NCBI RefSeq assembly: GCF_031846415.1
Contig: NZ_JAVRHT010000013.1
Location: 27,515-91,514, forward strand
Reading direction: 5' to 3'
DNA from: Rubrivirga litoralis
Lineage (GTDB): Bacteria; Bacteroidota; Rhodothermia; Rhodothermales; Rubricoccaceae
DNA length: 64,000 bases
Part shown: piece after piece, positions 43,076 to 51,266 of the stretch
How positions within the stretch are numbered: the first letter of the stretch is position 1
Layout: each line of letters starts with the position of its first letter
Position numbers and translations under genes: made by a program
The notes under the pieces: generated by a model
What the model was told of the DNA's origin: nothing
What the model saw: only the letters and a program-made list of their open reading frames with translations
The model's database searches: none

Positions 43076-44812
43076 TCAGGCCGCCGCGTCGGCGGTCGCG
43101 GGGACGGCCTCGACGGCGGCGCCGTCGCCGCCGGCGGGCGGGGCGGCCGCGGCGAGGTCGGACGTCGTCGTCAGGAACGGGCGCATCTCGGGCTCCAGGA
43201 AGACCGCGCGGGCGTCGTCGGCGGCGCGGGCGTAGCGCGCGAGCTCGCGGCCGAGCGCGTCGGCGTCGTCGCCGTGGGCGTCGCAGAGGGCGAGGAGGAT
43301 GGCCTCCTTCTCCTCGCGGAAGACGCGGCGGACGAGGTCGTCCGTCACCGCCTCGCCCGACGCCAGCGTCACGCCGTGGCGGCGCCACTGCCACACCTGG
43401 GCGCGGCTGATCTCGAGCGTCGCGAGGTCCTCCATCAAGTCGTCCCAAGCCACGCAGCCCACGTCCTCGTTCCAGCCCTTGAGGTAGGCGATGCCGACGC
43501 GGACGTTCGTCCTGAGGCCGTCCATCGTGTACGGGCCGCCGCCCTGCGGCATGAGGTCGGGTCGGGCGGGGAGGTCCTCGGGGAGCACGCCGAGCTGGTT
43601 GTCCGCCCCGCCCAGCGCGTCCAGGAACGGGCGCATGGCCGGGCCGATGAAGTAGGGGTGCGAGACCCAGCAGCCGTCGTGGCCGATCGACGCCTCGAAC
43701 TCCTTGTCGGCGACGACCTTCGCCGTCTGCGCCTCGCGCGTGGCGTCGTCGCGGCCCGGCGTAAAGGCGGCCATCCCGCCCATCGCGAGGGCGCCGTGGC
43801 GGTGGCACACGCGGATGAGCTCGCGGGCGTAGTCGCGCATCCAGGGCCGGTTCATGCCGATGTCCGCCCGGTCGCCCAGGACGCGGTCGGGGTGCTCGCG
43901 CAGGCACTTGATGTCGGAGAAGATCTTGTCCCAGCGGCCGCCGTTGAGGCCGGCGGCGTGGTCGCGGAGCTCGTAGAGCACGGCCTCCATCTGGAGCGCG
44001 GCCGGGAGCGTCTCGATGAGGAACGTGGCGCGGATCGTGCTCCGGTCCAACCCGAGCTCGTCCTCGACGAGCGCGAACAGGCGGCTCCACCAGCGGGCCT
44101 CGCGGTAGTGCTCGACCTTGGGGACGTAGTACGCCGGCGTCTTGCCGCGGGCGACGAGCGCGCGCGCGGTGTGGATCGCGACGAGGGCGAAGTCGAGGAG
44201 CCCGGCCGCCACGGGCTCGCCGTCGACGCGGACGTTGGCCTCGTCCAGGTGGAGCCCGCGCACGCGGGCCATGAGCAGCGGCATGTCGTCCGGGTCGAGC
44301 GCGTACGTCTTCACGACCGCCCCGCTCGCGTCGGTCTTGGTCGCGGTGAGCTCGCCGCGGGCGGCGCCGATCATGTTCTCGACGCCGGCCACGACGTTGG
44401 CCCACGACGGCTTGAGGCTGTCCTCGAAGTCGAGCATGGCCGCGTCGGCGCGCTCGCCGTCGGCCCCGCGCGAGAGCATGTTGATGACCATGCGGGCGTC
44501 GCTCACCGGGCCGGTGATCTCGACGCGCCGCCGCCGCATGTCGGCCGGGAGCCGGGCGACGCACCAGCGGCCGGCGGCGGCCGGGTGCTCGACGCGCTCG
44601 GGGAGCGTGCCAGCGTTCCACTCGGCCTGCCGCTCGGCACGGTCGGCGAGCAGCGCCGTGCGGTCGGCGTGGAGCGTGCGGTGGAGCCGGGCGACGAGCG
44701 CGAGCGCGTCGGGCGTGAGCACGCGGCGGGCGGCGGCGGTGTCGGCCGCCGCGTGGAGGGCGACGCCGTCGACGGCCGTGGGGGCGGGGCGGAAGCGGGC
44801 GGGGTAGGGCAT
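43076..44812 (-). CDS. aceB: Malate synthase A
   Basis: 578 aa; condenses glyoxylate with acetyl-CoA to malate. VEITGPVSDARMVINMLSRG and AMLDFEDSLKPSWANVVAGV contain the substrate-site blocks, TIRATFLIETLPAALQMEAV has the magnesium-binding Glu, and LNGGRWDKIFSDIKCL follows. The C-terminus has the usual helical plug. It is the first gene after a divergent promoter region shared with the RamB/ScfR-like regulator. Confidence 0.95.
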   Translation of the reverse strand: MPYPARFRPAPTAVDGVALHAAADTAAARRVLTPDALALVARLHRTLHADRTALLADRAERQAEWNAGTLPERVEHPAAAGRWCVARLPADMRRRRVEITGPVSDARMVINMLSRGADGERADAAMLDFEDSLKPSWANVVAGVENMIGAARGELTATKTDASGAVVKTYALDPDDMPLLMARVRGLHLDEANVRVDGEPVAAGLLDFALVAIHTARALVARGKTPAYYVPKVEHYREARWWSRLFALVEDELGLDRSTIRATFLIETLPAALQMEAVLYELRDHAAGLNGGRWDKIFSDIKCLREHPDRVLGDRADIGMNRPWMRDYARELIRVCHRHGALAMGGMAAFTPGRDDATREAQTAKVVADKEFEASIGHDGCWVSHPYFIGPAMRPFLDALGGADNQLGVLPEDLPARPDLMPQGGGPYTMDGLRTNVRVGIAYLKGWNEDVGCVAWDDLMEDLATLEISRAQVWQWRRHGVTLASGEAVTDDLVRRVFREEKEAILLALCDAHGDDADALGRELARYARAADDARAVFLEPEMRPFLTTTSDLAAAAPPAGGDGAAVEAVPATADAAA

Positions 44813-44825
44813 GGGAGAGTCGTGC

Positions 44826-44839
44826 AGCGAACTTTCGCT
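44826..44839. promoter_or_regulatory. Operator candidate 1: AGCGAA-CT-TTCGCT
   Basis: Perfect 6-bp inverted repeat with a two-base centre, 13 bases upstream of the malate synthase ATG. A near-identical site starts 42 bases away, about four helical turns, so one protein or dimer pair could contact both on the same DNA face. The adjacent regulator is the obvious candidate. Confidence 0.6.
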
Positions 44840-44867
44840 AGGGTACGAGGCAAGCTCAGCTCTTGCC

Positions 44868-44881
44868 AGCGTAATTTCGCT
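44868..44881. promoter_or_regulatory. Operator candidate 2: AGCGTA-AT-TTCGCT
   Basis: Same 14-base layout as site 1, with one mismatch in one arm. It overlaps TAATTTCG (44872-44879), which also fits the TAnnTTnG promoter word for the regulator gene on the plus strand, so binding here could autoregulate. A further half-site, AGCGAA, lies at 44935-44940. Confidence 0.55.
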
Positions 44882-45000
44882 GACATGCTTCAGGACTCCG
44901 AAATAAGCGATCTTCGGTTTGCCCTTCCGCTCTCAGCGAAAGATGGAAGCGCTTCCCACGCTTCCGACGCGTCGCCCACCCCGCCCGCCCTGTTCGTCTC

Positions 45001-46530
45001 ATGCCCGATCGCCTCCGCCTCATCCTCGGCGTCAAGCTCCGCGCGCTCCGCCAGGAGCGGGGGCTCGGGCTGAAGGCGCTCGCCCAGAAGGCCGGCCTCT
45101 CCGTCAGCTACCTGTCCGAGATCGAGCAGGGCAAGAAGTACCCGAAGCCGGACAAGATCGTCGACCTCTCGGTCGCCCTCGGCGTGCCCTACGACGACCT
45201 CGTCTCGCTGCGCGTGGACAAGGGGCTAGGGGCGGTGAAGGAGGTGATCGAGAGCCCGCTGCTCCGCGGCTTCCCGTTCGACCTGTTCGGGGTCGACGCC
45301 GAGTCCGTCGTCCGCCTCTTGTCGCCGGACAAGGCCGGCGCGCTCGTGCAGGCCGTCGGCGACGTGACGCGGGCCTACGACGCGCGCGTCGAGGACCTCC
45401 TCCTGGCCGCGCTCCGGGCGTACCAGCAGATGCACGCCAACCGCTTCCCCGACCTGGAGGCGGCGGCCGAGCGGCTCCGCGAGCGGCTGGGGATCGAGGG
45501 CGTCCCGGACGCGGCGCGGCTCCGCGGCGTCTTGGAGCGCGAGCACGGCTACCGCGTCGAGACGGACACGCTGCCGGGGCACCCCGAGCTGGGCGCGTTC
45601 CGCAGCGTCCTCTCGCAGGGCGGGGCGGGACCCGCGGGCGGGGCGCAGGCCGCGGGCGGGGCGGTCCTCCACGTCAACGGCGCGCTCCGCGACGAGCAGC
45701 TCGCGTTCCTCTACGCCCGCGAGCTCGCGTTCCTCGAGCTGGCGCCCGACGACCGGCCGTTGGCGTCGCCGTGGGTCCGGGCGGAGCGGTTCGGGCAGGT
45801 GCTCGCCAACTTCGAGGCGTCGTACCTGGCGGGCGCGCTCCTGCTGCCGGCCGCCGAGATCGACGCCGTCCTCTTAGCTCAGGCCGACGCCGAGCGGTGG
45901 GACCCGGCCGCCTTCCTGGCCCTCCTCGACCGCTACCGCTCGACGCCGGAGATGCTGTTCCACCGGCTCACGCAGCGCGTGCCCGAGGCGTTGGGGATCG
46001 ACGAGCTGTACTTCCTCCGCTTCCACCACGAGACGACGACCGACCGGGTCGAGCTGACGAAGACGTTCAACCTTAGCCGCGTGCCGGTGCCGCACGGGGT
46101 CTCTGCGGGCGAGCACTACTGCCGACGGTGGCCGGCGCTCCAGGCGCTCGCCGCCCTCGACGCCCGCCAGCGGACGGCGGCCGGGCGGGGCGGGACCGAC
46201 GACGGGCCGGCCGTCGTGGCGCAGCGCCAGCACTTCGTGGCGGGCACGGCCGGCGACGCCGAGCCGGCCGACTTTTTCGTGCTGGCGGTCGCCCGGCCGC
46301 TCTCGCTCCGGCCGGGCGTGAACTCGGCCGTCTCGCTGGGCCTCCGCCTCACGCGCGCCACCAAACGGGCCGTCCGGTTCTGGGACGACCCCGCGCTCCC
46401 GCGCCTCGACGTCAGCCTGACGTGCGAGCGGTGCCCCATCGCGGACTGCCGCGTGCGGGCCGCCCCGCCCACGGCGCTCCGCGAGGCGGAGGCGGAGGCG
46501 GGGCGGCGCGCGGCGCTCGCGGCGCTGTAG
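45001..46530 (+). CDS. XRE-family short-chain fatty acyl (RamB/ScfR-like) transcriptional regulator
   Basis: 509 aa. The N-terminal HTH is LGVKLRALRQERGLGLKALA followed by QKAGLSVSYLSEIEQGKKYP (about 10-50). The middle is a peptidase-like IrrE (DUF955) fold in which the HExxH motif is lost (reads ARELAF). The C-terminus CERCPIADCRVRAAPP carries the Cys cluster of the DUF2083 domain. Such regulators (RamB, ScfR) control acetate and glyoxylate-cycle genes in response to acyl-CoA. Divergent from aceB-aceA, with paired operator-like sites between. Very likely regulates them; activator or repressor is not known. Confidence 0.87.
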   Translation: MPDRLRLILGVKLRALRQERGLGLKALAQKAGLSVSYLSEIEQGKKYPKPDKIVDLSVALGVPYDDLVSLRVDKGLGAVKEVIESPLLRGFPFDLFGVDAESVVRLLSPDKAGALVQAVGDVTRAYDARVEDLLLAALRAYQQMHANRFPDLEAAAERLRERLGIEGVPDAARLRGVLEREHGYRVETDTLPGHPELGAFRSVLSQGGAGPAGGAQAAGGAVLHVNGALRDEQLAFLYARELAFLELAPDDRPLASPWVRAERFGQVLANFEASYLAGALLLPAAEIDAVLLAQADAERWDPAAFLALLDRYRSTPEMLFHRLTQRVPEALGIDELYFLRFHHETTTDRVELTKTFNLSRVPVPHGVSAGEHYCRRWPALQALAALDARQRTAAGRGGTDDGPAVVAQRQHFVAGTAGDAEPADFFVLAVARPLSLRPGVNSAVSLGLRLTRATKRAVRFWDDPALPRLDVSLTCERCPIADCRVRAAPPTALREAEAEAGRRAALAAL

Positions 46531-46563
46531 GGCGGGGTGGCCTCTTCGGTGGCGCCAACGCAA

Positions 46564-46597
46564 ACCGCCCCGCACAGGCATGTGCAGGGCGGGGCGG
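46564..46597. terminator. GC-box hairpin 3' of tRNA-Val
   Basis: ACCGCCCCGCAC paired with GTGC-(A)-GGGCGGGGCGGT over the loop AGGCAT. On the minus strand, directly after tRNA-Val, it is followed by TTTGCGTT. A probable terminator for the tRNA, and also for the convergent regulator gene. Confidence 0.55.
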
Positions 46598-46671
46598 TGG
46601 GCTCTACTGGATTCGAACCAGTGACCTCGTCGATGTCAACGACGCGCTCTAACCAACTGAGCTAAGAGCCC
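46598..46671 (-). tRNA. tRNA-Val (anticodon GAC)
   Basis: 74 bases. Acceptor GGGCTCT pairs with AGAGCCC; D arm TAGCTCAGTTGGTTAGAGC; anticodon loop TTGACAT (GAC) with stem CGTCG/CGACG; T arm CACTGGTTCGAATCCAGTA; discriminator A. CCA is not encoded. A TATGTTGG promoter word lies 38 bases upstream. Confidence 0.95.
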
Positions 46672-47009
46672 GGGCGGGGCGGGCGCACACGCCCACCGCC
46701 GAGGCCGCCCAACATACGGCGGCGCCCCGGAGGCCGACAAGGGACGCGCCGGGGAGGGTTGGTGAAGGTGCCGCCCCGCCCGCCGGTATGACCCGGCCCG
46801 CCGCCCTGCCCTGTCGAGTTACGATTCCGCCCCGCCCCGCCCCGCCCTACCCCTCGCTGGGGACGTGCTCCCGCGGGCGGGGCGGGGGCGGACGCGTGAC
46901 AAAGGTCCGTCCGATACCGCCCGCCCCGCCCGTGCGGCCCCGCTCAACGGGCGGGGCGGGCAGGCGATGGCACGCCGTTTGGGTTCAGCCCGGCGTCCCC
47001 CCGACCGCT
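46672..47009. other. Gap with GC boxes and tRNA promoter, no gene
   Basis: Contains the minus-strand word TATGTTGG (46716-46709), a probable -7 element for tRNA-Val. At least five GC boxes or close variants follow in both orientations between 46770 and 46965. The open frames through here are continuations of coding-like GC-rich frames and none shows family similarity. Confidence 0.5.
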
Positions 47010-47429
47010 ATGACCGCCCTCAGTGCCCACGTTCCGTCCCAGCCCGCGCCGTCCGCAGACGGCGTGGAGGCCTCTGTGCGGCGGGCGCTCGAAGACGCCC
47101 ACGGCGTCTCGGGAGCGTTCGCCGTCTCGCCGTGCGCGTTCCGGCGGCTCGACCCCGAGGCCGCCCGCCGCCTCGCCCCGCCCCGCCCCGCCGCCGCGGG
47201 CGGGGCGGGGCGGTGGATCCTGGTGACGTGCCGCTCGGCGGCCGAGGCCGAGCACCAGACCCACCTCCACGAGCGGTGCCTGACCGCGGCCCAGCGGTTT
47301 ATGCTCTCGCTCTCGTGCGACGGCGTCGACAACGTGTGGTCAGGGCTCTCGGTGGACGCCGACGTCGTCCGCCGCGCCGGCGTCGAGCTGGACGGGAGCG
47401 TGCCGGTCGGCTTGATCCGGTACGGGTAA
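47010..47429 (+). CDS. Short nitroreductase-like protein, N-terminal half missing
   Basis: 139 aa. HERCLTAAQRFMLSLSCDGV followed by DNVWSGLSVDADVVRRAGVE and LDGSVPVGLIRYG resembles the C-terminal half of nitroreductase-fold proteins (helix packing near FMN, then the G-W/S-G turn and a closing strand). The N-terminal FMN phosphate-binding Arg/Ser motif is not seen, and the first 60 residues are Ala/Pro-rich with a GC-box-encoded stretch. It may be a small standalone domain, a pseudo-enzyme or a remnant. The function is unknown. Confidence 0.5.
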   Translation: MTALSAHVPSQPAPSADGVEASVRRALEDAHGVSGAFAVSPCAFRRLDPEAARRLAPPRPAAAGGAGRWILVTCRSAAEAEHQTHLHERCLTAAQRFMLSLSCDGVDNVWSGLSVDADVVRRAGVELDGSVPVGLIRYG

Positions 47430-47491
47430 ACGCCGGCGCCGTGGCCGGGAGATGGCGCAGCGTAGGTTCCGGGCTTCCCCCCGGTGCCCCG

Positions 47492-49357
47492 ATGCTCCGC
47501 CCCGCCCTCGCCGTCGCTTTGTTCGCTGCCCTCGCGGGCGTCCCCGCGCTCGCGCAGCAGGCCGACCCTGCCGTCGTGGCGGACTCGGCGGCGGTCGATT
47601 CGCTGGCCGCCGACTCCCTCGCGCTCGCCGACTCCGGCCTCGTCGCGCGGACCGGGGCTGAGATCGACTCGATCGCCGTCGCCGCGATCACCGACACGAC
47701 CACGCGCGTCGCCGACGTGCTCGGGAACGGGGTCGGGGTGGACCTGTTCGGGCGGACGCTGTTCGAGGTCTGGGGCGGGTTGGGGCCGTTCTCGCCCGAG
47801 GAGCGGGCGGCCGCCCTCTCGGACCGCCTCGCCGAGCTCGCCACGAACGGCGACGTCGACCCGGAGGGCCTCCGCATCGTCGACGGCAACGACCTCTCGC
47901 TCGTCCAGATCGGCCCCGTGACCGTGATGACGGTGACGAACGAGGACGCTCAGGCGCTCGGCGTGCCCCGGGCGCAGGCCGCCGTTGGGTACCGGCAGGA
48001 GATCATCAGCGGGGTCCGGGCCTACCGCGAGCAGGCCACGATCCGCGGCGTCGTCCAGAACGCCGTCGTCTCGGTCGTGGCCCTCGTGGTCCTCGTCCTC
48101 GTCCTCCGCGGGCTGGGGTGGCTCTTCGGGTGGATCGACCGCCGGACGGCGGCCGTCCGCGGGCGGGTCCTCCGCCCGGTCCGCATCGGGACGCTCGAAG
48201 TCGTCGGGCGCGACCAGGTGGCGAGGTTCGGGCGCGGGCTCGGCGCGCTCCTCCGCCTGGCCGTCTCGGCCGTCATCGTCTACGCGTTCCTGGCCTACGT
48301 GCTCGGGCTCTTCCCGTGGACCCGGAGCTGGAGCGAGAACCTCCTCAACGTCGCGCTCGCCCCGCTCCAGCGCCTCGGCGCGGTCCTCCTGTCGTCGGTC
48401 GACAACGTGATCGCGATCGTGGTCATCCTCGTCGTCGTCCGGTGGCTCATGCGGCTCTCGGACTACCTGTTCATCCGCGTCGAGCGGGGCGAGGTGCAGC
48501 TGGGCGGCTTCCACGCCGAGCTCGCCGACCCCACGCGGAAGATCGCCCGGTTCCTCCTGGGGATCCTGGCCGTCATGCTCATCTACCCGTACACGCCCAT
48601 CGTCAACAGCCCCGTGTTCCAGGGGCTGACGGTGTTCCTGGGCATCCTGTTCTCGCTGGGGTCGTCGACGGCGATCGCTAACATGGTCGCCGGCATCGTG
48701 CTCACGTACTCGCGGGCGTTCCGCATCGGCGACCGCGTCAAGGTGGGCGACACGTTCGGCGACGTGGTCGAGAAAAGCTTCCTCGTGACGCGCATTCGGA
48801 CGCCGAAAAACGAGGACGTCTCGGTCCCCAACGCGACCGTCCTCTCGAACCACATCATCAACTACTCGGTGATGGCCCGTGAGGGGAGCGGGGTCATCCT
48901 CCACACCGAGATCACGATCGGGTACGACGTCCCGTGGCCGCAGGTCCACCGGCTCCTGATCCAGGCCGCCCGCGACACGGCCGGCGTCGAGGCCACCCCG
49001 CCCCCGTTCGTGCTCCAGACCGGCCTGGGCGACTTTTCGGTCGCCTACCAGCTCAACGCCTACACCCGCGAGGTCACGCGGATGGCCCGGATCTACAGCG
49101 ACGTCCACCAGCACGTCCAGGACCGCTTTGCCGAGGCCGGCGTCGAGGTCCTGAGCCCGACCTACGGGGCCTGGCGCGAGGGGCCGTCGACAGTCCCCGA
49201 GTATGCCGCGCTCCGCGACCTCGAGGGCCGCGTGGCCGTCGCCCCGCCGGCCGCCGAGACCGACGGCGCCGACGCGCCCGCCCCGCCTGAGCCCACGCCG
49301 CTCCCCGACGTCAAGCCGCCCCCGTTCCTGGGCGGGGCGGCCGGCGACGGGTCGTAG
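47492..49357 (+). CDS. Mechanosensitive ion channel family protein (MscS type)
   Basis: 621 aa. A signal peptide (ending VPALAQQ) precedes a periplasmic domain to about 185, with an Asp/Ser/Leu-rich early segment. Four membrane helices follow, including VVSVVALVVLVLVLRGLGWL, LLRLAVSAVIVYAFLAYVLG and VIAIVVILVVVRWLMRL. The pore helix and beta domain show SLGSSTAIANMVAGIVLTYS followed by RAFRIGDRVKVGDTFGDVVE and the VPNATVLSNHIINYS segment. The C-terminal tail is Pro-rich. Releases solutes on hypo-osmotic shock. The word TAGGTTCC lies 22 bases upstream of the ATG. Confidence 0.92.
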   Translation: MLRPALAVALFAALAGVPALAQQADPAVVADSAAVDSLAADSLALADSGLVARTGAEIDSIAVAAITDTTTRVADVLGNGVGVDLFGRTLFEVWGGLGPFSPEERAAALSDRLAELATNGDVDPEGLRIVDGNDLSLVQIGPVTVMTVTNEDAQALGVPRAQAAVGYRQEIISGVRAYREQATIRGVVQNAVVSVVALVVLVLVLRGLGWLFGWIDRRTAAVRGRVLRPVRIGTLEVVGRDQVARFGRGLGALLRLAVSAVIVYAFLAYVLGLFPWTRSWSENLLNVALAPLQRLGAVLLSSVDNVIAIVVILVVVRWLMRLSDYLFIRVERGEVQLGGFHAELADPTRKIARFLLGILAVMLIYPYTPIVNSPVFQGLTVFLGILFSLGSSTAIANMVAGIVLTYSRAFRIGDRVKVGDTFGDVVEKSFLVTRIRTPKNEDVSVPNATVLSNHIINYSVMAREGSGVILHTEITIGYDVPWPQVHRLLIQAARDTAGVEATPPPFVLQTGLGDFSVAYQLNAYTREVTRMARIYSDVHQHVQDRFAEAGVEVLSPTYGAWREGPSTVPEYAALRDLEGRVAVAPPAAETDGADAPAPPEPTPLPDVKPPPFLGGAAGDGS

Positions 49358-49500
49358 AATGCGGAATGGCGAATGCGGAATGGCGAATGCGGAATGGTGA
49401 AGGGGAGCCGCCCCGGCCTCGTTGCTCTACCCGGGGCGGGGTGGCCTGACCCGAGGAGCCTTTCTAATTCGCCATTCCGCATTCATCATTCCGCATTCGA
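49358..49500. repeat. Stutter element, GGAATG/CATTCC-word family, with tandem copies
   Basis: GAATGCGGAATGGCGAATGC, with at least three near-tandem copies of GCGGAATGGCGAAT, then a GC box, then ATTCGCCATTCCGCATTCAT and CATTCCGCATTC. The arms pair well, and this is the clearest example of the family. It fills the gap between the mscS-like and endonuclease V genes. Confidence 0.72.
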
Positions 49501-50169
49501 ATGACTCTCCACCACGCCCACCCCTGGGACGTCACGCCAAAGGAGGCCGTCCAGATCCAGCGCGAGCTCGCCCCGCTCGTGCGCGAGGAGCCGCTCGACT
49601 TCGACGCCGTGCGGACCGTCGCCGGCCTCGACGTGAGCGTCCGCGGCGACCGCGTGCGGGCCGCCATCGTGGTCCTCGACGTCCGCGACGACCTCCGCGT
49701 GGTCGACCAGGCCATCTGGGAGGGGCCGGTGGCGTTCCCCTACGTGCCCGGGCTGCTCAGCTTCCGCGAGGTCCCGGCCATCCTCCCCGCCCTGGAGCAG
49801 CTCCAGGCGCCGCCCGACGTCTACATGCTCGACGCGCAGGGGCGGGCGCACCCGCGGCGGTTCGGGCTCGCGTGCCACCTCGGCGTGCTCCTCAACGCCC
49901 CGGCGCTGGGCGTGGCCAAGACGATCCTCGTCGGCCGCCACGAGCCGCTGGACGAGGACAAGGGCGCCGCCGCCCCGCTCGTGCACAAGGGCGAGACGGT
50001 CGGGCTCGCGCTCAGGACGCGGGCGCGCGTGAAGCCGGTCTACGTCTCGGTCGGCCACCGCATGGAGCTCCGCGACGCGGGCCGCCTCGCGCTGCGCCTG
50101 GCCGTCAAGTACAAGCTCCCGCAGCCGACGCACCTCGCCCACCGCCTGAGCTACAAGGGCGAGCTGTAG
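49501..50169 (+). CDS. nfi: Endonuclease V
   Basis: 222 aa; nicks DNA one base 3' of deoxyinosine in deamination repair. TVAGLDVSVRGDRVRAAIVV has the first catalytic Asp (44), FPYVPGLLSFREVPAIL the wedge region and Glu90, and MLDAQGRAHPRRFGLACHLG with VL the Asp111 metal ligand. GVAKTILVG and YVSVGHRMEL also match. All catalytic residues are present. Confidence 0.95.
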   Translation: MTLHHAHPWDVTPKEAVQIQRELAPLVREEPLDFDAVRTVAGLDVSVRGDRVRAAIVVLDVRDDLRVVDQAIWEGPVAFPYVPGLLSFREVPAILPALEQLQAPPDVYMLDAQGRAHPRRFGLACHLGVLLNAPALGVAKTILVGRHEPLDEDKGAAAPLVHKGETVGLALRTRARVKPVYVSVGHRMELRDAGRLALRLAVKYKLPQPTHLAHRLSYKGEL

Positions 50170-50210
50170 CGGCCCGCCCCGCCCGAGCCGCCCCGCCCGC
50201 GGTCTCCGCG

Positions 50211-50218
50211 TATCATTG
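50211..50218 (+). promoter_or_regulatory. TATCATTG promoter word before DIP1984-family gene
   Basis: TATCATTG lies 42 bases before the ATG of the DIP1984-like gene. It fits TAnnnTTG, a looser version of the promoter word described for other genes. Confidence 0.35.
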
Positions 50219-50260
50219 GCCGGGCGGGGTGCCTTCACCTCCTGCACCCGGTCCCACCCT

Positions 50261-50719
50261 ATGAAGCTGGCAGAGGCCCTCCTCCTCCGGTCCGACCTCC
50301 AGAAGCGGCTCGAGCAGCTCAAGAGCCGGCTCCTGCGCAACGCGCGCGTCCAGCAGGGCGACGAGCCGTCGGAGGCCCCGGACCGGCTGATCGAGGCGTA
50401 CGAGGAGGCGAGCGCCGAGCTCGAACGGCTGATCCGGCTGATCAACCGGACCAACCTGTCCGTCGAGATCGCCCCCGGGTTCACCCTGACCGACGCGCTG
50501 GCCCGCCGCGACGTGCTCCGCCTCCGCGCGGACACCTACCGCGAGCTCGCTCGCGCCGCGAGCGTGTCGCAGGACCGGTACCTCCGGTCCGAGGTCAAGT
50601 TCGTGAGCACCGTCGAGGTCCGGGCCGTCCAGCAACGGGCCGACGACCTGTCGCGCGAGCTCCGCGAGCTCGACGCGAGGGTCCAGGAGACCAACTGGCA
50701 GTACGACCTTATGGAGTGA
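50261..50719 (+). CDS. DIP1984 family protein
   Basis: 152 aa, almost wholly alpha-helical. MKLAEALLLRSDLQKRLEQL followed by KSRLLRNARVQQGDEPSE and LIRLINRTNLSVEIAPGFTL with TDALARRDVLR is the pattern of the DIP1984 (sometimes called septicolysin-like) family. Function is uncharacterised; the charged heptad-like helices suggest an oligomeric coiled coil. Start at the ATG before KLAEALLLRS; earlier codons lie in repeat sequence. Confidence 0.8.
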   Translation: MKLAEALLLRSDLQKRLEQLKSRLLRNARVQQGDEPSEAPDRLIEAYEEASAELERLIRLINRTNLSVEIAPGFTLTDALARRDVLRLRADTYRELARAASVSQDRYLRSEVKFVSTVEVRAVQQRADDLSRELRELDARVQETNWQYDLME

Positions 50720-51266
50720 CGCCGGGCCGGAGCGATGGTAGCCGCCATCCGCGAGGGCGAGCGCAAACCCAGGCCGGGGGTAGCCGGCCACACACCAGAC
50801 TAAAAATCTGGACCGCGCGATGGGCAGCGCATCGGGTCACCCCGAGCACCGTTCAGCCCCGCACAGTCACCTGTGCACCGGGCACCGCGCACCGTGCACG
50901 ACCACGCGCTGACTCGCAGGCGGTGAGGGTGGGTAAGGGGTTGCTCCGGCTCCAGGCGAAGCGCGGGCGCAAAGCGGCGGAGGCCGCAAGCGGATCGCCC
51001 CGCCCCGGACCGCGCGCGGTCGGGCGGGGCGGGACCGTTGGCGTAGCGCCGTTGCATGCAACGGCGCTATAGCGTGGCGACCGGGGCGGGGTGGCGCGAC
51101 GGCTCCTACGTTCATCACTCCCCGTGTCCTCTGCGTCAAATCGGCGGGGCGGGGCGGGGCGGCGGGGACTGAGGGCGCCGGTACGGCGTTTGTCACCGGA
51201 CCCCCAAACGACTCCCACCCCGCCCGTAGAGTTCACCTGTGCGACGGCGGCGACGACCCCCGACGC
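50720..51266. other. Longest gap: hairpins, GTGCACC words and a 26-base palindrome, no gene
   Basis: Three parts. 50772-50811: a GGCCG/CGGCC hairpin followed by CCAGA-(7 bases)-TCTGG. 50865-50900: stutter words CACCTGTGCACCGGGCACCG and GCACCGTGCACG. 51044-51069: a perfect 26-base palindrome (half TAGCGCCGTTGCA). GC boxes lie around 51020, and a run of GGGGC pentamers at about 51140-51165. No supported coding region. The part nearest 51260 should hold the promoter of the HAD nucleotidase gene. Confidence 0.6.
51044..51069. repeat. Perfect 26-base palindrome centred on GCATGC
   Basis: The half-arm TAGCGCCGTTGCA is mirrored exactly. It shares its inner CGTTGCATGCAACG with the 18-base palindrome at 21350. 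Similar palindromes are scattered in other phyla, so this is likely a small mobile REP-like repeat. Confidence 0.7.

Noticed and set aside
45001..46530. Active IrrE/ImmA-type peptidase
   Set aside because: The HExxH zinc motif is replaced (ARELAF), so the fold is read as a ligand-binding regulator domain.
50795..50811. CCAGA-loop-TCTGG as a tRNA anticodon arm
   Set aside because: No acceptor stem, D arm or T arm could be placed on either strand around it.
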